Shown in pieces: positions 1-8,131 of a stretch of DNA of 16,364 nt (the stretch's first letter is position 1; every line of letters starts with the position of its first letter). The position numbers and the translations under genes are program-made. The notes beneath the pieces are model-generated. The model saw only the letters and a program-made list of their open reading frames with translations, did not search any database and was not told where the DNA came from. Origin of the DNA: an uncultured Ignavibacteriota bacterium (GTDB lineage: Bacteria > Bacteroidota > Ignavibacteria > Tepidaquicellales > Tepidaquicellaceae); assembly GCA_937959065.1 (NCBI GenBank), contig CALGOI010000072.1, forward strand, positions 1 to 16,364. The letters are read 5' to 3'.

Positions 1-30
1 ATTTAACACTTTGTAGGAAAGAATCTTCTC

Positions 31-78
31 TTGACAAATGGGCTAAAAATAAGTAACTTATTATACATAAGCACTTAT
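31..78 (+). promoter_or_regulatory. Candidate promoter with two palindromic operator-like sites upstream of the MarR-GNAT gene
   Basis: A TTGACA box sits at 31-36. A TAACTTAT element at 54-61 starts 20 bases after the TTG and partly matches the Bacteroidota TAnnTTTG box. Two similar dyads lie here: ATAAGTAACTTAT at 49-61 (6-base arms, one central base) and ATAAGCACTTAT at 67-78 (5-base arms), with centres about 17.5 bases apart. MarR proteins bind short dyads as dimers and often repress their own gene, so autoregulation is a reasonable inference. The surroundings are AT-rich, so chance dyads are possible. Confidence 0.35.
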
Positions 79-90
79 ATAAATTATTAT

Positions 91-1041
91 ATGAATATTA
101 CTAGACAATTAGGATATCTTGCGTTGGGGACAAGGTTTAAACTCCTAACCGACAGGTTGTTGCAGGACGTCGATAAGATTTATAAGAATCTCGGAGTGGA
201 TTTCGAACCTCGATGGTTCATGCCATTCTATCTTATTAATAATCGGGATTCGGTTTCTGTGACCGAAATTGCAAATGAGCTTGGCTATACCCAGCCGGCG
301 GTCACTCAGACTTTGAATATTCTCATAGACAAAGGATTGGTTAAATCCGTTAAGGAAAAAGAGGATTCACGCAGGAAAAGTGTTACAGTTACTCCAAAGG
401 GAAAAGCGCTCTACAAACAACTCGAGCCGATATGGAAAATTATTGAAAAATCCGTTCGTGAATTTTTTCTTTCGACCGGGTATGATATCCTGTCTGTGAT
501 TGGTAAAATAGAATCCGAACTCGATAAGAAGGATATCTTTTCCCGCATAAGTGAATCTATAAAAGAGAATCAGCTACAAGACGTTAAAATTATCCGGTTT
601 GATCCTGTTTACAGAGATCATTTCCGAGATTTGAATTACGACTGGATTGAAAAATATTTTTCTATTGAAGAAGCCGATAGGAACATGCTGGAGAATCCGG
701 AAAATGAAATTTTAAATAAAGGTGGCTTCATTATTTTCGCTGATTATAAAAACGATATTGTCGGAACAGGTGCTCTCATTAAACACCCCGACGGTGCGTT
801 TGAACTTGCGAAAATGGCGGTTAAAGAAGAATTGAGAGGTAAACAGATTGGCAGAAAGATTGCCCAAGCTCTTATTGAAGAAGCCAGGAAACAGCATGCT
901 AAAGAGATTTTTCTCGAGACTAACCCGGATATGACCATTGCATTGAATCTCTACCGTAATCTAGGATTTGAGGAAGTCGAAATGGCTAAGCCGTCTAAAT
1001 ACTCCCGTTCTACAATAAGAATGAATCTTAAAATTGAATAA
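91..1041 (+). CDS. MarR-type winged-helix / GNAT N-acetyltransferase fusion protein
   Basis: This is a 316-residue cytoplasmic protein with two domains. Residues about 10-150 form a MarR-like region: the helix-turn-helix runs through residues 54-84 (recognition helix near TQPAVTQTLNILID) and is followed by a wing rich in D, R and K (EDSRRKSVTVTPKG, 91-104). Residues about 167-316 are a GNAT fold: motif A is RGKQIGRKI at 249-257, the acetyl-CoA pyrophosphate loop, and the late-GNAT pattern N-x3-LYRNLGFEEV lies near 284-296. Such fusions are a known architecture. The effector and the acetylated substrate cannot be read from sequence. I chose the ATG at 91: an in-frame TTG at 31 would add 20 hydrophobic residues outside the domain and is itself part of a likely -35 box. 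The gene appears monocistronic, with 82 bases to the next gene and no clear hairpin. Confidence 0.88.
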   Translation: MNITRQLGYLALGTRFKLLTDRLLQDVDKIYKNLGVDFEPRWFMPFYLINNRDSVSVTEIANELGYTQPAVTQTLNILIDKGLVKSVKEKEDSRRKSVTVTPKGKALYKQLEPIWKIIEKSVREFFLSTGYDILSVIGKIESELDKKDIFSRISESIKENQLQDVKIIRFDPVYRDHFRDLNYDWIEKYFSIEEADRNMLENPENEILNKGGFIIFADYKNDIVGTGALIKHPDGAFELAKMAVKEELRGKQIGRKIAQALIEEARKQHAKEIFLETNPDMTIALNLYRNLGFEEVEMAKPSKYSRSTIRMNLKIE

Positions 1042-1123
1042 TTATGCAACTTTACGCATTCTGATTAGTCGTATTTAATACAGTTAAATAGGTCAAAGAA
1101 TAAAAATAAAAACCCTAAATATT

Positions 1124-2479
1124 ATGATAAACAAAAATAATATTATGATAATGATGATTGTATTTTTTGCAACCCTTATCATTATCCAAAATTCCGCCAA
1201 AGCACAAAATCAAACAGGAGGCAAAGTCCTGGATACGGAGGCTAAATTGGAAATAGTTACGTCTATCTCTGATATTCTTAATAAAAATTACATTTTCCCG
1301 GAAACAGCCCAAAAAATGGCTGACTATCTGAAATCCCAATTACAAAACGGTGCTTATACAACCATTTTTGACCCTATGAAATTTGCTGAACAGATGTCCA
1401 AAGATTTACAGTCCATAAGTAATGACAGGCATCTACGCGTAGGATATTCACCTGGACAGGTGGAAGATATGAGAGAGATGCAGAAAAATAAACTTAGCCC
1501 CGAAGAACAGGATAGGATTTTCTTTAAAGAGCTTGCCGGGGAAAACTTCGGGTTTAAAAAAGTCGAACAGCTCCACGGTAATATAGGTTATATAGACTTC
1601 CGTTATTTCGGCTCCGGTCACTTGATTAAAGATAAAGTTACTTCTGTCATGGCATTTGTTGAAAATTGTGATGCCTTAATATTTGATATGCGCTATAACG
1701 GAGGAGGTGATCCGAGCGGAGTCCAGCTTATTTGCAGCTACTTGTTCGGGGAAGAACCCGTTCACCTAAATGACCTGTATTACAGACCTGATGACACACT
1801 TGAAGAGTTCTGGACTTTAAAAGACCTTAAAGGCAAACGAATGCCTGAGATTCCTGTTTACGTACTCACAAGCTCTTATACTTTCTCAGGAGCTGAAGAA
1901 TTTACTTATAACTTAAAGAATCTAAAACGTGCTACAATTGTTGGCGAAACAACAGGCGGTGGCGCACACCCGGGCAGTACTCAGATTATTAATGATGATT
2001 TTGTTATGTTTGTATCGACCGGTAGAGCGATCAATCCTTATACAAAAACCAACTGGGAAGGAACCGGGGTCTCACCTGACATTGATATTGAAAGCAAAAA
2101 TGCCCTTACTAAAGCGCATATTATGGCTCTTGAAAAAATCGCTTCTGATGAAACCAATGAAATGAGAAAAAGACGGCTCAATTTCTTTATAGAATCCCTT
2201 ACGCTATCAATGACCGCTCCGGATATGTCCATGGAAACCCTCAAAAGTTATACCGGTGAATACGGAGAAAGAAAAGTTACTTACGACAATGGTAAGCTCT
2301 ACTATCAGCGCGGAAGAAGACAGGTCCATGAGCTGACTCCGGTTGCTGATGACACTTTTATGCTTATGGAAGTTGATTATTTTAGAGTTAAATTCGATAG
2401 GGATGCTGCTGGTAATATCACCGGCATCACCGGAGTTTATGACAACGGAAACACGGATAACTCACCAAGAACGAACTGA
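1124..2479 (+). CDS. Secreted S41-family peptidase (IRBP/tricorn-like), signal peptide
   Basis: This 451-residue protein probably acts in the periplasm or outside the cell. Residues 1-27 are a signal peptide with a hydrophobic core (MIVFFATLIII) ending AKA before QNQ. Residues about 38-115 resemble the N-terminal helical domain found with IRBP-like S41 peptidases and include DRHL at 101-104; His103 is a candidate catalytic base. The S41 core spans about 150-325: the DMRYNGGG strand-loop at 188-195, TSSYTFSGAEEF at 249-260 with Ser255 as the expected nucleophile, then GETTGGGAHPG at 274-284 and a GVSPDI motif near 315. No PDZ domain is visible between the parts, unlike CtpA-type enzymes. The last 80 residues (SYTGEYGERKVTYDNGKLYY onward) look like a small beta-rich DUF3471-type tail. 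The substrate is unknown. The ATG at 1124 is used because it places the signal peptide correctly; nearby in-frame ATGs would only shorten its n-region. It ends just before a shared terminator. Confidence 0.85.
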   Translation: MINKNNIMIMMIVFFATLIIIQNSAKAQNQTGGKVLDTEAKLEIVTSISDILNKNYIFPETAQKMADYLKSQLQNGAYTTIFDPMKFAEQMSKDLQSISNDRHLRVGYSPGQVEDMREMQKNKLSPEEQDRIFFKELAGENFGFKKVEQLHGNIGYIDFRYFGSGHLIKDKVTSVMAFVENCDALIFDMRYNGGGDPSGVQLICSYLFGEEPVHLNDLYYRPDDTLEEFWTLKDLKGKRMPEIPVYVLTSSYTFSGAEEFTYNLKNLKRATIVGETTGGGAHPGSTQIINDDFVMFVSTGRAINPYTKTNWEGTGVSPDIDIESKNALTKAHIMALEKIASDETNEMRKRRLNFFIESLTLSMTAPDMSMETLKSYTGEYGERKVTYDNGKLYYQRGRRQVHELTPVADDTFMLMEVDYFRVKFDRDAAGNITGITGVYDNGNTDNSPRTN

Positions 2480-2505
2480 TTTTGATCGGTTCACTACATG
2501 ATAAG

Positions 2506-2553
2506 ATCCCCCGCCGGCTTGACCGATAACAAGCCGGAACTACGGGGATTTTC
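2506..2553. terminator. Bidirectional rho-independent-type hairpin between convergent genes
   Basis: The inner stem is CCGGCTTG (2514-2521) with CAAGCCGG (2530-2537), an exact 8-base match around an 8-base loop. An outer stem of ATCCCC(C)G at 2506-2513 and CGGGGAT at 2543-2549 extends it with small bulges. A T run follows on the plus side; A-rich sequence before the left arm is short. It lies between the S41 peptidase stop at 2479 and the stop of the minus-strand gene at 2556, so it can end transcripts from both sides. Confidence 0.75.
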
Positions 2554-2555
2554 AT

Positions 2556-4067
2556 TTATTGTTTCTGTTGTTCTTCTTTATATAGTTTTATTTCATCAAT
2601 AAAAGGACTTCTTTTTATCTTTGAATTTATCCAGGCCGCTATCTCAAGGTCGTCTGCAGCCCTCTTCTCAAACGGCTCCCCTGAAATGAATTCAATGTCG
2701 TTTTTAATCCCATTCAGAATACGCAGTTCATTCGCCCTTCCTGCTGCGTTTAACAATTTTCTGATTGACCGCAGTATAAGACTCTCGAATTTATATAATT
2801 TATTCCTCTTATTCAAAAACCTGCCGGTTGATTTTATCCGGCTTTCTACCAGGTCATAATTACCCATGTCATAGTTCACCATTAAGAATAGAAGTCTCGT
2901 AAAGCAAAATATATTTTCGGATATGGTTGTGTCCGGGTAATTTAATATTTTATTGATTCTGTCGATTGATTCGTCGAACCTGCCATTATAGTGATATACG
3001 CTTGCTAGGTTATATAATATGCTCAATTCATTGATCTTTAAAAGCTTCCCTGCGTATTTTTTTAATCCCGTCTCAGCGTATTCAGTTTTGCTGAGCGCTT
3101 CTTTCATTTTACCCGAAAGCATATAATAGTTAATCTCCTCAGATATTGATGCCTCATATATCATCTTATCCAATTCCTTTCTGCTGATATTAGGATGTTT
3201 TTCCGGGAGACCTCTCATCTTCTCAAGTGTGTTAAAAAACCGGTCTTCATCTTTTAAATAAGAAAATATTATCAACTGGTTCTTTAGCTGCGTTAGATAA
3301 CCGGTCATTTGGTTGGCACTTAAAAATTTTTGCTGCTCTATTAATCCAATTATTTTTTGCAGGTACTTCCCTGTTTCCGGATAATTCTCTTTTGAATAAT
3401 AATATGTGCACTTTACCTGGTTTATCATCAGCCTTATCCTTTCTGGCAAGTTCCTTTCGTCTGCTTTCATTAGAGGTGAATTCAAAAGCTCTTCCATTTG
3501 CCGGGTTGTCTCGGGATTCCTCTCGTAACCCTGTTTATATTCGAGCAGCAACAATCTGGATATCAGGTTAGTATATTTTACCTGGTTTCCATATTGATTA
3601 ACAGCATCAAGTTCTTCGGAATATGAATTATTAATTTTTTCTTCTATCTTTTTTATATTCAATATAAACTTGTCTGTCATGTCCTCCCATCTTAATGCCG
3701 CAGCAAGATATAAATACCGTTCGTTATCTTTTGCCAGTTTCTTTAGTTTTCTGATCCTCTTATAACAGCTTTTGTACAATTTCCTGTCGTACAATATTTC
3801 AATTTCATCCAGTATCTCACGTAAAACTATATCTATCGAGTGTGAATTTTTATATAATCTGAGCGCACTTAATATCTGACGAGTAAGATAATTTCTTAAA
3901 TTAGGGAGCTGACTTTTGCTTAATCCCTCTATCGCCGATCCTGACTCTATGAGATCGAATAGTTTTATGTACTTGTTATTTCCTCCCGTATGGAGCCCTG
4001 AGTACAGCCGGAAATACCTCTTCTCTGCTCCATCCATACTTTTTATAAGAGAGTATACTTCATGCAT
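2556..4067 (-). CDS. TPR-like helical-repeat protein of unknown function (copy 1)
   Basis: This is a 503-residue, Lys/Glu/Leu/Tyr-rich, almost entirely helical protein with no signal peptide or membrane segment, so probably cytoplasmic. The N-terminus (YSLIKSMDGAEKRYFRLY, then NKYIKLFDLI near residue 31) matches a pattern I know from many Bacteroidota proteins of unassigned function. The C-terminal half holds TPR-like helix pairs, clearest at about 345-376 (YNLASVYHYNGRFDESIDRI). The nearby minus-strand gene at 9931-11412 has the same layout and a related N-terminus. I chose the ATG at 4067; a TTG at 4100 would add 11 residues outside the family's usual start. It is divergent from a T9SS-tailed propeller (177 bases between starts) and converges on the S41 peptidase. 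A scaffold or regulatory role is only a guess from the TPR-like fold. Confidence 0.8.
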   Translation of the reverse strand: MHEVYSLIKSMDGAEKRYFRLYSGLHTGGNNKYIKLFDLIESGSAIEGLSKSQLPNLRNYLTRQILSALRLYKNSHSIDIVLREILDEIEILYDRKLYKSCYKRIRKLKKLAKDNERYLYLAAALRWEDMTDKFILNIKKIEEKINNSYSEELDAVNQYGNQVKYTNLISRLLLLEYKQGYERNPETTRQMEELLNSPLMKADERNLPERIRLMINQVKCTYYYSKENYPETGKYLQKIIGLIEQQKFLSANQMTGYLTQLKNQLIIFSYLKDEDRFFNTLEKMRGLPEKHPNISRKELDKMIYEASISEEINYYMLSGKMKEALSKTEYAETGLKKYAGKLLKINELSILYNLASVYHYNGRFDESIDRINKILNYPDTTISENIFCFTRLLFLMVNYDMGNYDLVESRIKSTGRFLNKRNKLYKFESLILRSIRKLLNAAGRANELRILNGIKNDIEFISGEPFEKRAADDLEIAAWINSKIKRSPFIDEIKLYKEEQQKQ

Positions 4068-4171
4068 AGAAAACGTATTTATATTATAACAAAAATGCAA
4101 TTATACTCTATTATCCAAGATTATTATAGTCATAAATATAATCAGGAATCGTAATTTATGTCAATTTTTAT

Positions 4172-4200
4172 TTGTCTTATTTTCGATTATACTATATTTT
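4172..4200 (+). promoter_or_regulatory. Candidate Bacteroidota-type promoter for the first propeller gene
   Basis: TTG at 4172-4174 is followed after 18 bases by TATATTTT at 4193-4200, one mismatch from the TAnnTTTG box. It ends 44 bases before the ATG at 4245. The region is AT-rich, so the match carries limited weight. Confidence 0.3.
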
Positions 4201-4244
4201 TAACCGTAACAAACATAACTAAAACTAATTTTAAGGTAATTGAC

Positions 4245-5705
4245 ATGAATTATTTAAAGTTTATTTTTTTACTGGTCTTCATTGTATTTGCTGATTTATT
4301 GAATGCTCAATGGTCGAATATTGATACCATTACTTCTAATAATATGCAGGATAATATCGATAGAAAGAATTTGATCAGGGATAACAATGGCACTCTTCAC
4401 GCATGCTGGGTAGAAAGAAATCCTTCAACTAATCTAAGGAAGTTGTTTTATATCACTAAATCTACGGGCAGTAACTGGTCTGCTCCAGTCAATGTACTTA
4501 CAACAATGTCGGGTGCATACTACCAGTACATCGGTGTGAGCAAGCAAACAGGAAAACCGTACATAGTATTCACAAAAGATTCCAATTCAGTGTCGCAGGT
4601 GCACTTGGCATCACTAAACGGTGGTGTATGGAATATTCAAATGATCACATCAAACGCAAATGATAAGTACTACCCGGCTGTAACTATTGACAATAACGGT
4701 AAAGTGCATTTGACATGGTCAGCTGAGAATGCATCTTCTGTTTACAAAATATTTTATTGTAATGATCTGCAGGGATCATTCACAGTGCGTGAACTTTCGC
4801 AGAGCAGTCCGGGAGATTTTGGAAGCGGTGCGGCTCCGAATATAGCAATATCTTCCGATGGAAGAGCTCACATTACATACAGAGCAGGAGGCTTTGGTGA
4901 TTATGATGTGGAGTATGCAGTGAACTTCGCGCAGGGAGATACCAGCTGGACTTATACACTGTTTTTGACGCCCAATACTGATGATTATGAAGGGTTGATA
5001 GAAATTGGTAATGATAACACAATTCATATTGTAATCAGCGGAGAGGATGCATCGATATTTCCCGGGATAAGGGATGTATATTACGTCAAGAAAACCACAA
5101 CGGGTTCCTGGACCACACCGGCTCAGGTGTCATCAAACCAGAGAGGTGCGGCAGGGTCTCTTTACATTGACGGAAACGGATTTGCCCACGTTGCACTAAA
5201 CCATGTATCTGGCAATTTTATAACGGGGAACGTTTACTACGCTTCAAACATAACCGGATCATGGACGAATACGCCTGTTATCGAGAATAATCAGGCTTAT
5301 GCATCAAACCTTACGATTGATAACAACGGAAAAGGTCATATGCTTGTTTATTCAGGTGAACTTTTCGAGCAGCAGGAAATATTTGCGATCGAATCAAATA
5401 CTATTTTAACCACAGTTGAAAATATTGGTTCAGCTATCCCGGAAAGGTTTATGTTATATCAGAATTACCCAAACCCGTTTAACCCGGAAACGAAGATAAA
5501 ATTTTCACTTCCAATTAATTCAGGTGTAGAGCTTAAAGTATTCGACATAACCGGTAAGCAGGTTGAAGTACTGGTCAACGGGACACTTTCACAGGGATTA
5601 TATGAGGTTAGTTTCGACGCATCAGGGCTGACAAGCGGTATTTACTTTTATACACTTCAAACGGATAATTTTACAGAAACGAGAAAGATGCTTTTGGTGA
5701 AGTAA
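4245..5705 (+). CDS. Secreted seven-bladed beta-propeller protein with type IX (T9SS) sorting domain
   Basis: This is a 486-residue exported protein. Residues 1-21 are a signal peptide (FIFLLVFIVFADLLNA, then QW). The body has seven diverged repeats carrying a D-N-NG-x2-H-x3-W-like strand; the conserved His (or its equivalent) falls near residues 52, 105, 155, 209, 261, 315 and 365, a spacing of 50-54. Each blade ends in a W-x5-I-like strand, and the mature N-terminus QWSNIDTITSN fits the missing outer strand of the last blade, suggesting ring closure. Residues 405-486 are a type A T9SS C-terminal domain (YQNYPNPFNP, KVFDITGK, SGIYFYTLQ, ending KMLLVK), which directs export across the outer membrane and cell-surface attachment. 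The ligand is unknown. I start at the ATG at 4245, which immediately precedes the signal peptide; an upstream ATG at 4158 would put 29 residues before it. It is a paralogue in layout of the gene at 12240. Confidence 0.85.
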   Translation: MNYLKFIFLLVFIVFADLLNAQWSNIDTITSNNMQDNIDRKNLIRDNNGTLHACWVERNPSTNLRKLFYITKSTGSNWSAPVNVLTTMSGAYYQYIGVSKQTGKPYIVFTKDSNSVSQVHLASLNGGVWNIQMITSNANDKYYPAVTIDNNGKVHLTWSAENASSVYKIFYCNDLQGSFTVRELSQSSPGDFGSGAAPNIAISSDGRAHITYRAGGFGDYDVEYAVNFAQGDTSWTYTLFLTPNTDDYEGLIEIGNDNTIHIVISGEDASIFPGIRDVYYVKKTTTGSWTTPAQVSSNQRGAAGSLYIDGNGFAHVALNHVSGNFITGNVYYASNITGSWTNTPVIENNQAYASNLTIDNNGKGHMLVYSGELFEQQEIFAIESNTILTTVENIGSAIPERFMLYQNYPNPFNPETKIKFSLPINSGVELKVFDITGKQVEVLVNGTLSQGLYEVSFDASGLTSGIYFYTLQTDNFTETRKMLLVK

Positions 5706-5730
5706 TTCCTCCTTTATTATTATTCAGTAT

Positions 5731-5764
5731 AAACGGCGGTTAAAAGAAACCGCCGTTTTTGTTT
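5731..5764 (+). terminator. Rho-independent terminator after the first propeller gene
   Basis: A perfect 11-base stem, AAACGGCGGTT (5731-5741) with AACCGCCGTTT (5748-5758), closes a 6-base loop. The T run TTTTTGTTT follows. It lies 26 bases after the stop of the propeller gene. Confidence 0.9.
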
Positions 5765-5844
5765 AGTACCGGATTTATGTACTTAATCCGAAATCCTGTT
5801 TAAATAGTTTTTAGTTATATAAATTCTAAAATTAATTCCAACCT

Positions 5845-6432
5845 ATGAGTATTTTTAAAGAGGATATAGTACTGGGTGACGACAAGGTTTTCCTCCGCCC
5901 GGTCGAAGGAGTAGACACCGGCGGGTTCCGTGAAATATTCTCCGATGAGGATGTCTGGGAGTATACCGTAACAAAGTCGGTTACGGATGAAGAGATAGAA
6001 AAATTCGTTAAAGATGCTCTTCATAATAAACAAAATTCCATACGTTATACATTTACAGTCGTTGACAAAATTTCCGGAGAGATAGCTGCCTCATCCAGTT
6101 ACGGTAACCTCTCTGAGTATGATAAATGTGTTGAGATAGGGTGGTCATATGTTGGCAAGAAATTCTGGGGTACGCATATCAATCCACATATGAAATATCA
6201 TATGCTCCGATATGCATTCGAAGAGATGGGTATGAACCGGGTAGAATTCAAAACCGATGACGCAAACCCCCGTTCGGGACGGGCTCTTCTAAAGATCGGC
6301 TGTAAGAAAGAAGGAGTACTAAGAAGCAAAAACCTGCTTCACAACGGAAGAATGAGGGATACAGCATATTACAGCATTCTTGCAAACGAATGGCCAAATG
6401 TTAAGGAAACAGTATTTGCAAAACTTCTTTAA
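5845..6432 (+). CDS. RimJ/RimL-like GNAT acetyltransferase
   Basis: This 195-residue cytoplasmic protein has the Acetyltransf_3 (RimJ/RimL-like) layout. FLRPVEGVD at 16-24 is the first strand. IGWSYVGKKFWGTHINPHMK at 98-117 covers strand 4 and the acetyl-CoA loop; the WGTHxNPxxK form replaces the usual Q-x2-G-x-G and, as I recall, is normal for one subgroup. YAFEEMGMNRVEFKTD at 123-138, then N-x2-S-x-RALLKIG-x3-EGVLR at 141-160, complete the C-terminal part. GRMRDTAYYSILANEWPNVK near 168-187 is also typical of that subgroup. Family members acetylate protein N-termini or small amines; the substrate here is unknown. It starts about 80 bases after a terminator, so it probably has its own promoter. 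Confidence 0.88.
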   Translation: MSIFKEDIVLGDDKVFLRPVEGVDTGGFREIFSDEDVWEYTVTKSVTDEEIEKFVKDALHNKQNSIRYTFTVVDKISGEIAASSSYGNLSEYDKCVEIGWSYVGKKFWGTHINPHMKYHMLRYAFEEMGMNRVEFKTDDANPRSGRALLKIGCKKEGVLRSKNLLHNGRMRDTAYYSILANEWPNVKETVFAKLL

Positions 6433-6453
6433 CCTCTACGTTTGACCTTTTAC

Positions 6454-6481
6454 TTGACGTCTTTTATATTAATCTTATATG
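6454..6481 (+). promoter_or_regulatory. Candidate promoter for the DinB-DUF1569-YdeI gene run
   Basis: TTGACG at 6454-6459 and TATATG at 6476-6481 are separated by 16 bases, close to a general sigma-70 pattern though not to the Bacteroidota TAnnTTTG box. The TTG start of the next gene is 22 bases further on. Confidence 0.3.
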
Positions 6482-6503
6482 ACAACCTTAAATTACTCTC
6501 AAA

Positions 6504-7001
6504 TTGATAACAAAAAAAGATATTCTTTTAATGCAATTTCATGCCTGCTTTGATGAGGAGAACTGGTTTGTTACCTTCAAAAAAGCTGTTGAAGGACTTT
6601 CGCCTGAATACGCAGAGTGGAAAAGAGACGGGAATCATTCCATACACGAGCTGGTAAACCATATAATTTTCTGGAACCAGCGCTATCTGAACCGATTTAA
6701 AAATGTTCCTTTATCTGAAATCAAAGATAATGAATACACATTTACGAATGAATCTACCGGAAACAATATCGACGGATGGAAGGCTACTGTAGAGAAAGCG
6801 GAATCCGTTTTTGCAAATTGGATATCGTTATTGAAAGAGGCAGACGACACCCGTTTAGAAGGGGAAGCATTCCCTGGGGCAGGTGGCAACTGGTATGAAT
6901 ATTTATCCAATATCACCATCCACAATGCCTACCATATCGGGCAGATAGTAACAATCCGCAAACAGCAGGGTTCATGGAATCCTGAACAGGGTGTCAGTTA
7001 A
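6504..7001 (+). CDS. DinB-family (four-helix, metal-binding) protein
   Basis: This is a 165-residue protein with the DinB/YfiT-like four-helix bundle pattern. Candidate metal ligands are His48 or His53 (HSIHELVNHIIFW, 45-57) and the H-x3-H pair His140/His144 in HNAYHIGQIV. Family members bind a divalent metal and some act as thiol-dependent transferases or hydrolases; many have no known reaction. The start is unusual: no ATG fits the family N-terminus. The TTG at 6504 gives ITKKDILLMQFHACFDEENW, which matches the usual beginning of these proteins, whereas the first in-frame ATG (6531) would remove nine residues of helix 1. An in-frame stop at 6489 prevents a longer form. It leads a tight run: the next gene starts 9 bases after its stop. 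Confidence 0.85.
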   Translation: MITKKDILLMQFHACFDEENWFVTFKKAVEGLSPEYAEWKRDGNHSIHELVNHIIFWNQRYLNRFKNVPLSEIKDNEYTFTNESTGNNIDGWKATVEKAESVFANWISLLKEADDTRLEGEAFPGAGGNWYEYLSNITIHNAYHIGQIVTIRKQQGSWNPEQGVS

Positions 7002-7010
7002 ATATATGTT

Positions 7011-7460
7011 ATGAAAAGTCTATATAAAGAAAGTGATGCAGCCGAGATCATTATGAGAATCAATAGACTTACTCCTGAAACTCAAAGACAATGGGGAAAA
7101 ATGTCAGTATCTCAAATGATGGCACATTGCACTGAAGCATTCCGGCAGGCATTTGGAGAGATAAAGATCAAGCGTTCAATACCCGGTATACTATTCGGAC
7201 GTATAGCAAAGAGAATGTTTACGGGAGATAAACAGTTCAAACCCGGTCTCCCGACAGATAAACAATTTGTTTTTACAGATGAGAAAGATTTCAATGAGGA
7301 GAAGAAAAATCTTATCGATGCAGTTCAAAAGTTTTCAACGGGAAGAGGAAGCAATCTAACCACGGATCCACATCCATTTTTCGGAAAGATGTCCAATGAA
7401 GATTGGGATATGATGTTTTACAAGCATCTGGATCATCATTTAAGACAATTTGGAGTTTAA
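7011..7460 (+). CDS. DUF1569-like, probable DinB-fold metal-binding protein
   Basis: This 149-residue protein has the DUF1569 pattern: WGKMSVSQMMAHCTEAFRQA at 28-47 and a C-terminal KHLDHHLRQFGV. His39 plus the H-x3-H pair His139/His143 could form the same three-histidine metal site as DinB proteins, and the helical layout agrees. No reaction is established for the family. The gene lies 9 bases after the DinB gene and 10 bases before the YdeI-like gene, so the three are probably co-transcribed. Having two DinB-superfamily members in tandem suggests either an old duplication or a shared small-molecule or thiol job; this is inference. Confidence 0.78.
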   Translation: MKSLYKESDAAEIIMRINRLTPETQRQWGKMSVSQMMAHCTEAFRQAFGEIKIKRSIPGILFGRIAKRMFTGDKQFKPGLPTDKQFVFTDEKDFNEEKKNLIDAVQKFSTGRGSNLTTDPHPFFGKMSNEDWDMMFYKHLDHHLRQFGV

Positions 7461-7470
7461 AAAATATTCT

Positions 7471-8085
7471 ATGCCAAAAAAAGACAAGAGAGTTGACGCT
7501 TATATTGCTAAGGCTCAGCCATTCGCAAAACCAATTCTTAAACATCTCCGCAGCCTTGTTCATAAAGCCGCTCCCCAGATAGAGGAAAACATGAAATGGA
7601 GCATGCCAAGTTTTGAATACAAAGGGAATGTTTGCGGGATGGCTTCATTCAAGGAGCATGTTGCTTTCGGATTCTGGAAAGCCGCCATAATGAAAGATGC
7701 TGACAAACTAGCAGGAGATAATAAGGGGATGGGGCATCTTGGCAAGATAAGAAAGCTCTCCGACCTGCCCTCCGATAAAAAGATCATCTCTTACATCAAA
7801 GAAGCCGTCGACCTTAATGAGAGGGGAGTGAAACTTCCCAGCGCGACTAAATCCGGCAAGAAGAAGCCGGATATAGAAGCACCGGATTACATGATGAAAG
7901 CTCTCAATAAAAACAAAAAGGCATTGAAAGTATTCACCGGCTTCAGTCCGTCACATAAACGCGAATATATCGAATGGATAACCGAAGCAAAAACTGATGC
8001 CACCCGTGAAAAACGTATTGCTACAATGCTCGAATGGATCTCAGAAGGCAAGCCCCGGAACTGGAATTACATGAAAAAGAAATAA
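7471..8085 (+). CDS. YdeI/OmpD-associated-type protein (DUF1801 + OmdA domains)
   Basis: This is a 204-residue protein. Residues about 8-115 are a DUF1801-like alpha/beta domain (RVDAYIAKAQPFAKPILKHL at 7-26; MKWSMPSFEYKGNVCGMASF at 41-60). A Lys/Gly-rich linker (KSGKKKPD) follows, and residues about 137-195 are an OmdA/YdeI-type tail (APDYMMKALNKNKKALKVFT, then SHKREYIEWITEAKTDATRE-KRI and a closing NWNYMKKK). Relatives have been linked to stress or peptide resistance in enteric bacteria, but the biochemical role is unclear. I use the ATG at 7471 (PKKDKRVDAYI), which matches the family start; an in-frame TTG at 7450 would overlap the previous gene. No clear terminator follows in the 46 bases before the transporter gene. 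Confidence 0.85.
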   Translation: MPKKDKRVDAYIAKAQPFAKPILKHLRSLVHKAAPQIEENMKWSMPSFEYKGNVCGMASFKEHVAFGFWKAAIMKDADKLAGDNKGMGHLGKIRKLSDLPSDKKIISYIKEAVDLNERGVKLPSATKSGKKKPDIEAPDYMMKALNKNKKALKVFTGFSPSHKREYIEWITEAKTDATREKRIATMLEWISEGKPRNWNYMKKK

Positions 8086-8131
8086 CGTATTTTCAATTTC
8101 TCTTCCTTTAAATATCCTTTATATTATCCCA

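Noticed and set aside
31..90. A 20-residue N-terminal extension of the MarR-GNAT protein from a TTG
   Set aside because: The TTG is part of a TTGACA box, the extension has no domain match, and the ATG at 91 fits the usual MarR start.
4068..4100. An 11-residue extension of the first TPR-like protein from a TTG
   Set aside because: The ATG at 4067 matches the recurrent family start, and the extra residues are not family-like.
4158..4244. A 29-residue extension of the first propeller from an upstream ATG
   Set aside because: It would place residues ahead of a standard signal peptide; the ATG at 4245 is correctly placed.
5770..5790. Inverted repeat CGGATT...AATCCG upstream of the RimJ/RimL-like gene
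   Set aside because: Only six bases per arm with a nine-base loop, no second copy and no linked regulator; too weak to call an operator.
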